NCBI GenBank assembly: GCA_030149175.1
Contig: JASBSA010000084.1
Span: forward strand, 1-39,382
DNA length: 39,382 bases
Direction of reading: 5' to 3'
Source: Winogradskyella sp.
Lineage (GTDB): Bacteria > Bacteroidota > Bacteroidia > Flavobacteriales > Flavobacteriaceae
Shown one piece after another: positions 14,973-21,689 of this stretch. A program made the translations under genes and the position numbers. The notes under the pieces were generated by a model. That model did no database searches. It was not told the origin of the DNA and worked only from the letters and a program-made list of their open reading frames with translations. The first letter of the stretch is position 1. Every line of letters starts with the position of its first letter.

Positions 14973-16088
14973 TCAATATTTAATGCAATAAACGACAGAT
15001 ATATTAACAGGTCTGGTTTCGGAGGATCCTGTAAGGGATGAATTAAAAGCTGGTATATTAATAGTATGGCTATGATTAACTGAAGCGTTAGTATTAAATG
15101 AAGGAATAGTAATAGTATGGCTGTGTATTCCTGTTGAATTTGTATTTAGAGCAGGTATGTTAACTGTGTGGAAGTGATTGCCTGTGGTTGTGGTGTTAAT
15201 TACGTCTGGGCCACTAGTGCCAAAATCATCGACAACAAAATCGGGACTGGAAAAAGTACTGTAATCGATGTTTCCTTCGACACCTCTAACTTGGTGCGAA
15301 TGATTCCCTGAAGTACTTGTGGTCGTTGTTGTTGGGTTTATAATGTGTTGGTGTCCACCTGCATTAGAAGTTGCAACACCAAAGCTGTTTACACTATGGC
15401 TGTGATTTCCGCTAAAACCTGAAGTGGAAGAAGGTGTGTTTATTTCATGTAGGTGGCTCGCCATTTCAGCATCTTGTGTGGTTCCAACCGCATCTCCAGT
15501 TGTTCCGTCTCCTCTATCTTGGCGTGTAGCAGCATCAGGGTCGTTACCAGCACCATCGTCATATCCTCTTAAAAACTTGCCCCTGTAATCGGGTAAGTTA
15601 AATGTTGTAGAACCATCACCTGACCCATATGTGGTTCCTAAAACGGCAAAAAGTTCAGCGTAGGTAGTCCTACTTACAGCACTTCCATCACAAACTAAAT
15701 ATCCTACTGGAGGGGTTTCTAATGGAAAACTAAAAATAGCGCCTGTGGGTACAGGGTCTTTACTTTCTTTAAGTAATCTGTCCCATGAAGAACCATCATA
15801 AAAATAAAACCCTATTACATCATTGGTTTGATAAACCATAAGGCCATCTGCTGGAGTGGCAATTGCTAAACGTTCGCTCACAGTCATTCTAGGTATTAGA
15901 ATACCCTTATCGCTAGACTCTATATCCAAAGCACTTGATGCATTTGGATTAGTAGTACCAATGCCAACTTGTGCAAATAGGCTGTGTCCTATTAAAAAGA
16001 TAAGAATGACAAAAACACCTATGGCAAAATTTTTAACAGGATGTTTACTCAATGTTTTATTTGAGTCGTTTGAGTTGCTTGTATTCAT
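14973..16088 (-). CDS. Exported tail-collar domain protein with histidine-rich repeats
   Basis: 371 residues. The extended N-terminus is nearly identical to that of the S74 protein: MNTSNSNDSNKTLSKHPVKN, then a hydrophobic segment and LFAQ, then mature QVGIGTTNPNASSALDIES. A YDGSSWDRLL stretch leads to a phage tail-collar domain (about 112-180: GAIFSFPLETPPVGYLVCDG, then FNLPDYRGKFLRGYD). Residues about 205-355 are a low-complexity array with seven HxH motifs. It includes three tandem units of the form HSHTIxIPxFN, and the protein ends SVVYCIKY. In T4-type fibres, HxH motifs coordinate metal along a trimer axis; a similar metal-stabilised fibre tip is inferred. No other phage genes are nearby, so this is read as a cellular surface protein. 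Confidence 0.87.
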   Translation of the reverse strand: MNTSNSNDSNKTLSKHPVKNFAIGVFVILIFLIGHSLFAQVGIGTTNPNASSALDIESSDKGILIPRMTVSERLAIATPADGLMVYQTNDVIGFYFYDGSSWDRLLKESKDPVPTGAIFSFPLETPPVGYLVCDGSAVSRTTYAELFAVLGTTYGSGDGSTTFNLPDYRGKFLRGYDDGAGNDPDAATRQDRGDGTTGDAVGTTQDAEMASHLHEINTPSSTSGFSGNHSHSVNSFGVATSNAGGHQHIINPTTTTTSTSGNHSHQVRGVEGNIDYSTFSSPDFVVDDFGTSGPDVINTTTTGNHFHTVNIPALNTNSTGIHSHTITIPSFNTNASVNHSHTINIPAFNSSLTGSSETRPVNISVVYCIKY

Positions 16089-16091
16089 AAC

Positions 16092-16106
16092 GTAGAGATT
16101 AATAGC
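16092..16106 (-). promoter_or_regulatory. Leader with CTCTAC element and CTATTAATC
   Basis: Minus strand GCTATTAATCTCTAC, three bases, then ATG. It matches the leader of the S74 gene apart from a short insertion there. TAGTTTTA (16118-16111) just upstream resembles a -7 box. Confidence 0.45.
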
Positions 16107-16193
16107 TATGTAAAACTATTTTAAAACCAGTATTTTAAAACTTTGTTTTTAGTAAAACGGCATTTTTATTTAGTAAATGCAGATAACCAGCAA

Positions 16194-16886
16194 TTAAATG
16201 CCTTTTAGCTTACTTACTACTAAGTTCTTTTGAGAAGCACTCAAAGGAATATTGTCATTGTTTTTTAGTACAATGTTATTTTTACCAACACTTAGAATAT
16301 GTTTTAGATTAACAACATAAGATCTATGGGTTCTTAAAAAATTAGTACTCCCTAATTGTTGAAGCGTATGTTTTAAGGTATGAGGTACTAAGTAGGTTTT
16401 GGTTTTTGTTACTACGTAACAATAATTATCGTATGCTTTAAGATAATAAATAGTTTCTTGATTTATTTGGTGAAGACGACCTTTGTCTTTTATGGTCAAA
16501 TAATGCTGTTCTGATGTCTTGTAATTATGCCATGAAATATCAATATTGCTTCTAAGTCCTGTTTCTGTGAAAGGTTTAGCAATATACCCAATAGGCTTTG
16601 TGCCTTTTATCCGTTCTATCGTTTGGGAATCGGTTTGAGAGGTAAGGTAGATATAAGGTTGTCTAAGTTCATCAAGGTCTAAAGCGAGGTCAACACCATC
16701 CTTACTTCCCTCTAATTGAATATCCAATAATACCAAGTTAGGCCTTAAAACCATAATTTCATTCAAAGCAGAGATAGCCTCATCTGATTCACCAACAACC
16801 TTAAAGCCCTGCTTTAAAAGTGCTGTTTCAATTGTGGCAGCTATTAAAGGTTCATCTTCTACTATATATATTGTAAGTTGTTTCAC
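16194..16886 (-). CDS. Response regulator, receiver plus LytTR DNA-binding domain
   Basis: 230 residues from a GTG start (16884-16886) giving MKQLTIYIVEDEPLI. An in-frame TTG at 16907 would add seven residues, and the nearby ATG at 16897 is out of frame. The receiver has D55 in LLDIQL and YIAKPF; the LytTR domain covers about 135-228, with YLKAYDNYCYVV and FLRTHRSYVVNLKHI. LytTR proteins bind direct repeats as dimers. It is 77 bp downstream of a HisKA_2 kinase gene, or 56 bp if the TTG is used, probably in one operon, so that kinase is the expected partner. The receiver is paralogous to that of the LuxR-type regulator at 14115, with the output domain exchanged. Confidence 0.92.
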   Translation of the reverse strand: MKQLTIYIVEDEPLIAATIETALLKQGFKVVGESDEAISALNEIMVLRPNLVLLDIQLEGSKDGVDLALDLDELRQPYIYLTSQTDSQTIERIKGTKPIGYIAKPFTETGLRSNIDISWHNYKTSEQHYLTIKDKGRLHQINQETIYYLKAYDNYCYVVTKTKTYLVPHTLKHTLQQLGSTNFLRTHRSYVVNLKHILSVGKNNIVLKNNDNIPLSASQKNLVVSKLKGI

Positions 16887-16963
16887 TTTTTTTGCATGGA
16901 AGTTCAATACTAATTTTTATTCTCAAAAACATGTTATTAATGCCAAAAACTAGTTGACATAGA

Positions 16964-18889
16964 CTAAGAAATTAAATTAAACTTTTTTATTTCCAAGATG
17001 GCTTCAGTCCCCTCATCGGGCTTGGAATGGTAATCGATAGTAGCTTTTAATTTCTTAGAAAGTGCTTTTATTAATTTAATACCAAACGAATTTGGTTTAA
17101 TCTCACCTTCAAATCCAGATCCATTATCTTTAACTTTTAGCACAAGTGCTTCATTTTCATGATGTAAGTTGATGGCGAGCTTACTTTTTTCATCTACTAC
17201 CTTAAAAGCATGCTTAAGTGTATTAACAATAAGTTCATTAAGTATTAGGCCCAAAGGGGTAATGGTTTCAATATCAAGTACCAAAGGTTCTACATCTAGT
17301 TCGTAGGCTATCGGAACTGTCTTAAATTGATGGCTTTCAAAGATGTCCCTTACTAAGTCTCCAAAATATTCTTCGGTATTTATACCTACCAACTCATCTT
17401 TACTATATAATTTTTGATGGACGAGAACCATGGACCGAACTCGATTCTCTGCTTCCTTAATGGCAAGCTTAGCTTCCTTATCTTCAATATTTTCTGATTG
17501 TAAATAGAGTAAACTGGAAACTATCTGAAAACTGTTTTTAACACGGTGATGAATTTCTTTTAGCAAAATATTTTTCTCGTCTACAGTTCGTTCCAAAAGC
17601 TTGTTTTGTTCGCTCAACAATTTAGACTTCATTGCATTTTTCCTCAGAAAATAAATAATTACCGTAAAAACAATAAACACTAAAATTCCAATAATAGTGA
17701 AAAGGTTTTTTTTCTGGTTTTCCTTTTCCTTTTCTAACTTTAAAAATTTTAGCTGGGCTTCCTTTTTCTCTGTTTCATATTTTACTTTAGAGTCTGCAAT
17801 CTCTACAATCATTTTCTGTGTTCGCAATGAATCTATTAATGATGCCTTAATTCTTGCCGCTTCCAAAGTATTGTTACAATCATTAATTTGAGAATATGCT
17901 TCTTCCAACAATTGATAGCTCAACAATTTGTGGATAATCGGAATAGTATCGTTGTCCTTTACATAATACTCTAAATATTGTATAGCCTCTTTGGGTTTAT
18001 TGGCCTTAATTAGCCCTTCTGCTAAATCGTTTAAATGCAAACGTTGTTCTAGTGTAAGGCTAGATTTAGCACTATTACCAATAGCCTTTTTTAAGGCTTC
18101 TAGTTGATCTTCGGAATCTTCGAACTCCAGAAAGCTGGATATGTTTAAATGAGTTTTTGGATTGTTGTAACCACCATTTCTAAGATAATAAGCTTTGAGT
18201 TTTTGACTGTAATAAGCATGTTTTAAATAATTCTTGGTTGTTTTAAAGTGTAGTGCAACAGTTGCTAAGACGTAAGCATTGTTTTTGTCATCTGGATAAG
18301 GTTCTAGGCTCTTTACGGCATTTTCGTATTCTAATGAACCTTGTTCCTCATTACCTAACAAAATCTCAATTTCAGCTCTAAGTAAGAATACTTTATAGTG
18401 GTATCTTCCGAGTAAGGTCGAATTATTTGTTACAAGCTTCTCGGCTTTGTTTGCATATTCTAAGGCAGAATCTAATTTAGAGGTTACAAGATAACCGTAA
18501 GATTTTATTTGTGAATATTCAAAGTTAAATCGGTCAAATTGGAATTTCTCTGATAGTTGTATTGCTATATCCGAGAGTTTGAGAGCTTTTGAAGTACTAT
18601 TTATTCGAATCAAATAGCCAATATATTTATTATAAAATAAAAGTTTAGATTTTTGAGTTGGAGCGATACTATCCATATATTCATACAAATCCAAAGCATT
18701 TTTTTGGGCGTCAATCTTTGAACAGATTTTTAAGATATCATTATCAAATGAATTGCCAACAGATTTAATTTTTCCGAAAATGGAATTGATAGAATCTTTA
18801 GTAATTTTTTGAGCTTGTAATTGCGAAATGTTAGATAAAACAACTAAAGAAAAACAGATATATAAAGACAAGGATTTTTTAATCAACAT
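16964..18889 (-). CDS. TPR-like sensor histidine kinase, HisKA_2 family
   Basis: 641 residues. The signal peptide ends SQLQAQ (about 27). A helical repeat region of TPR type (about 30-350) is followed by a charged coiled coil (KEKENQKK), a membrane helix (about 395-416), and a kinase core. H447 and H448 lie in IHHRVKNSFQIVSSLLYLQS, with N-box LILNELIVNTLKHAF, DNGSGF and FGIKLIKALSKKLKA. KNSFQ replaces the family's usual KNNLQ. It probably phosphorylates the LytTR regulator encoded next in the same direction. Length, architecture and motif order match the kinase at 12189-14111, so the two signalling sets look like an old duplication. Confidence 0.92.
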   Translation of the reverse strand: MLIKKSLSLYICFSLVVLSNISQLQAQKITKDSINSIFGKIKSVGNSFDNDILKICSKIDAQKNALDLYEYMDSIAPTQKSKLLFYNKYIGYLIRINSTSKALKLSDIAIQLSEKFQFDRFNFEYSQIKSYGYLVTSKLDSALEYANKAEKLVTNNSTLLGRYHYKVFLLRAEIEILLGNEEQGSLEYENAVKSLEPYPDDKNNAYVLATVALHFKTTKNYLKHAYYSQKLKAYYLRNGGYNNPKTHLNISSFLEFEDSEDQLEALKKAIGNSAKSSLTLEQRLHLNDLAEGLIKANKPKEAIQYLEYYVKDNDTIPIIHKLLSYQLLEEAYSQINDCNNTLEAARIKASLIDSLRTQKMIVEIADSKVKYETEKKEAQLKFLKLEKEKENQKKNLFTIIGILVFIVFTVIIYFLRKNAMKSKLLSEQNKLLERTVDEKNILLKEIHHRVKNSFQIVSSLLYLQSENIEDKEAKLAIKEAENRVRSMVLVHQKLYSKDELVGINTEEYFGDLVRDIFESHQFKTVPIAYELDVEPLVLDIETITPLGLILNELIVNTLKHAFKVVDEKSKLAINLHHENEALVLKVKDNGSGFEGEIKPNSFGIKLIKALSKKLKATIDYHSKPDEGTEAILEIKKFNLIS

Positions 18890-18973
18890 ATTCCAATATT
18901 ACATATTCGCATGTAATTTATCTTTTTAGATTTAGTGAACATATCTTTTTTTCTAGTGAATCTACTAAAACAC

Positions 18974-19987
18974 TTAACCTTTATTATAAAAATCAGATTG
19001 AAATTGCTCGTTTTTACCATCTTGAAATTTGGTCATACTAAACCATTGATGTATTGAGTAACTTCCTGTTTCACCTTTTTTGTTAACTGCGATATAACCA
19101 ACCTGAAAATCTTTGTAGTTACTGTTGGGTTTATTTACAATTCTGCTAATAGCTTCTTCACAAGCTTGTTGAGGTGATTTGCCTTGTCGCATTAATTCCA
19201 CCACCAAAAAGCTGCCAACGGTTTTAACCACTTCTTCGCCTAAACCTGTAGCAACACAGCCACCAATTTCATTGTCAATAAATAAACCTGAACCAATGAT
19301 TGGTGAGTCGCCAACACGACCTTGCATTTTGTAAGCCAATCCACTTGTGGTACAAGCACCAGCAATATCTCCATTTTTGTCAATGGCTAGCATACCAATG
19401 GTGTCATGATTTTCGATATTAATTATCGGTTTGTACTCGCTTTTTACTTTCCAGTCTTCCCAGGCTTTTTTAGAACTTTCGGTAAGTAGGTCTTCAGCTT
19501 CAAAACCATTTGATAGCGCGAATTGTTTGGCGCCTTCACCAGCCAACATAACATGTGGTGTATCTTCCATTACTTTTCGGGCAACAGAAACAGCGTGCGT
19601 TATATCTTGAAGATAAACTACCGAGCCGCAATTACCGTGTTTGTCCATAATACAGGCATCTAGCGTCACATTGCCATCTCTATCTGGTAAACCACCTTTA
19701 CCAACAGAACTATTTTTAATGTCTGCTTCTTCAACCATACAACCTTGCTCTACAGCATCGAGCGCATTTCCACCAGATTGCAATACTTCCATTGCTTTCG
19801 CAGTAGCATTTTTAACGTCCCAAGTAGCAATCACTAAAGGTAGACTAAGTTTTGAATTGTCTACTGTACCTGCCGTAGTCGCATTTGTGTTTTTCGATGG
19901 GTTTTGGTTACATCCAATAATGGAATTGCCCAAGGTTAAACCGGCTCCCGTTAGCGCAGTATTTTTTATAAATTTTCTACGGTTCAT
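18974..19987 (-). CDS. N4-(beta-N-acetylglucosaminyl)-L-asparaginase (glycosylasparaginase)
   Basis: 337 residues. An N-terminal Ntn hydrolase that splits GlcNAc from asparagine, the last linkage of an N-glycan. The start MNRRKFIKNTALTGAGLTLG has a twin-arginine motif and ends in IIGC, a likely lipobox, so a Tat-exported lipoprotein is predicted. The nucleophile is T196 in NHDTIGMLA; autocleavage between D195 and T196 would make alpha and beta chains, as in the flavobacterial enzyme. The RVGDSPIIGSGLF and ATGLGEE motifs are typical. It is the last gene of a leftward operon after the sugar transporter (12-bp gap) and the GH92 gene. Plain isoaspartyl peptidase activity is the main alternative, but the context favours glycoprotein turnover. 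Confidence 0.92.
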   Translation of the reverse strand: MNRRKFIKNTALTGAGLTLGNSIIGCNQNPSKNTNATTAGTVDNSKLSLPLVIATWDVKNATAKAMEVLQSGGNALDAVEQGCMVEEADIKNSSVGKGGLPDRDGNVTLDACIMDKHGNCGSVVYLQDITHAVSVARKVMEDTPHVMLAGEGAKQFALSNGFEAEDLLTESSKKAWEDWKVKSEYKPIINIENHDTIGMLAIDKNGDIAGACTTSGLAYKMQGRVGDSPIIGSGLFIDNEIGGCVATGLGEEVVKTVGSFLVVELMRQGKSPQQACEEAISRIVNKPNSNYKDFQVGYIAVNKKGETGSYSIHQWFSMTKFQDGKNEQFQSDFYNKG

Positions 19988-19999
19988 TTTCTTTTGAAT

Positions 20000-21670
20000 T
20001 TAATAGTCAACCCCTTGTTTGTCTAAAACGGTCTTAGTTCTAAACGCATAAAAGAGTAAGTAAACAAAACAAATAACAGCTATCCAATAAGACGATTGTA
20101 TGTTAAATACATCTGCTAATTTTCCTTGTACAGGCGGAATAATTGCTCCACCCAAAATCATCATAATTAAAAATGCAGAACCTTGTGAGGTGTATTTTCC
20201 TAAGCCAGCGATACTCAGGGTGAATATACAAGGCCACATTATTGAACAGAATAAACCACCTGATAAAAATGCAAATAGGGCGACATTTCCTGAGGCAAAT
20301 AAGCCAATAAGCATTGCGATAATCCCCAATAAACTAAAAATTTTCAAGGTCTGGACTGGATTGTCCTTAGCCAAGAAAAAGCCTCCAATTTGGACTGCAA
20401 TGCAAATAGCGAAAAATAAAATTTCATCAGAACTGAAACTGTATTTTATGGAATTGACTAATATAATGACACCAAAGGCAACGTAAGGTACAATGATAAG
20501 CAACGCCTTTTTCAAGCCTTTACTTGGATTAAAGACCGTAATAGCTCCTACCCAACGACCAATCATTAATCCGCCCCAATACAATGAGATGTAAGAACCT
20601 AATTGGGAATCATTCAAAACAGGTAAGCCTAAGGCATTAAGACCAGAGTTTTCAAACTCTTGCTTTAAGAGTTCACCCAGATTACTTCCTACTGTTACTT
20701 CTACACCAACATAGGTAAATATGGCAAGCATTCCTAAAACCAATTGCGGGTATTTCATTGCTCCCCAACCTTGGGGTTTTTTTGTTGCGCTAGAGTTTGC
20801 AATAAAAACAGCAGCAATTACAGCTAATAATGCTATAAATAAAACAATTAAACGTGTGTGTTCTAAGTCGTCGGAAGCAGTAACATCACCAGAATAGGTG
20901 CTAAAAATATAGCCGAAGCAACCAACAATGACAAGCGTTAAAATAATGAGTAAGTTTCGGGCTTTATTAGCGGGCTCAAAAGCAGTTTCAGATTTTAATG
21001 CTGGTAATTTTTTAGAAAAGTAGAATAAAGCAGCAGCAGCTAAAAATAATCCACCAACTCCAAGATAGAGTTGTTGTATAGTCATCAAGGTGATTTCATT
21101 ATTAGCAATCATCAATGCCAATTCATCTGTGCTCCAACTGGCAGAACCAAAGATGACCAAACTGACCACAACAGGACCGATGGTAGTTCCGAAGGAATTA
21201 ATACCACCTGCTAAATTCAAACGATGCGATCCTGTTTTAGGGTCACCAAGGGCGATTGCAAAAGGATTGGCGGCTGTCTGCTGAAGCGAAAATCCCAAGG
21301 CCACAATAAAATAAGCGATGAGCACCAAATAGAATACACCAGTTTGCCCTTGTTCTGCACCTGCTGTGACAGGATACATTACAAAAGCACCAACAGCAGA
21401 AAGTAATAACCCATATATTATCCCATTTTTGTATCCCCAATTATTCATAATGTCTTTCTTCATAGAACCTGAAAGAATAAATAGAAGTAACGCTCCGATG
21501 TAATAGGCACCATAAAATGCAAAATCTACCAATTGTGATTGAAATTGGTCAATGTTAAAATAGGTTTTACAAAACGGAATAAATACACTGTTTGAAGCGG
21601 CTATAAAGCCCCAGAAAAAGAATACGGTCACTAAAGTGGCTAAAGCAGATTTGTTGTTTTGATTGCTCAT
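20000..21670 (-). CDS. MFS sugar transporter, FucP/NagP-like
   Basis: 556 residues with about 12 or more membrane segments. The start [20 protein letters not shown] and the region [20 protein letters not shown], then [13 protein letters not shown], are hallmarks of the FucP/glucose-galactose/NagP branch of the major facilitator superfamily. This branch imports monosaccharides with H+ or Na+ across the inner membrane. It is longer than the usual 410-440 residues because of additional segments in the middle (about 235-300). It lies between GH92 (19-bp gap) and glycosylasparaginase (12-bp gap), so mannose and/or N-acetylglucosamine released by the neighbouring enzymes are the likely substrates (inference). 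Confidence 0.9.
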   Translation of the reverse strand: MSNQNNKSALATLVTVFFFWGFIAASNSVFIPFCKTYFNIDQFQSQLVDFAFYGAYYIGALLLFILSGSMKKDIMNNWGYKNGIIYGLLLSAVGAFVMYPVTAGAEQGQTGVFYLVLIAYFIVALGFSLQQTAANPFAIALGDPKTGSHRLNLAGGINSFGTTIGPVVVSLVIFGSASWSTDELALMIANNEITLMTIQQLYLGVGGLFLAAAALFYFSKKLPALKSETAFEPANKARNLLIILTLVIVGCFGYIFSTYSGDVTASDDLEHTRLIVLFIALLAVIAAVFIANSSATKKPQGWGAMKYPQLVLGMLAIFTYVGVEVTVGSNLGELLKQEFENSGLNALGLPVLNDSQLGSYISLYWGGLMIGRWVGAITVFNPSKGLKKALLIIVPYVAFGVIILVNSIKYSFSSDEILFFAICIAVQIGGFFLAKDNPVQTLKIFSLLGIIAMLIGLFASGNVALFAFLSGGLFCSIMWPCIFTLSIAGLGKYTSQGSAFLIMMILGGAIIPPVQGKLADVFNIQSSYWIAVICFVYLLFYAFRTKTVLDKQGVDY

Positions 21671-21689
21671 ATGGTCTTGTTAGTTAGAT

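Noticed and set aside
300-16088. Possible prophage, because of collar and S74 domains
   Set aside because: No capsid, portal, terminase, integrase or lysis genes are present. The proteins have Sec signals and Bacteroidetes surface-protein heads, and sensor kinases lie between them.
18890-18973. Hairpin after the glycosylasparaginase gene as a terminator
   Set aside because: A weak 7-bp inverted repeat is followed by A-rich and not U-rich sequence in the transcript, so it does not qualify.
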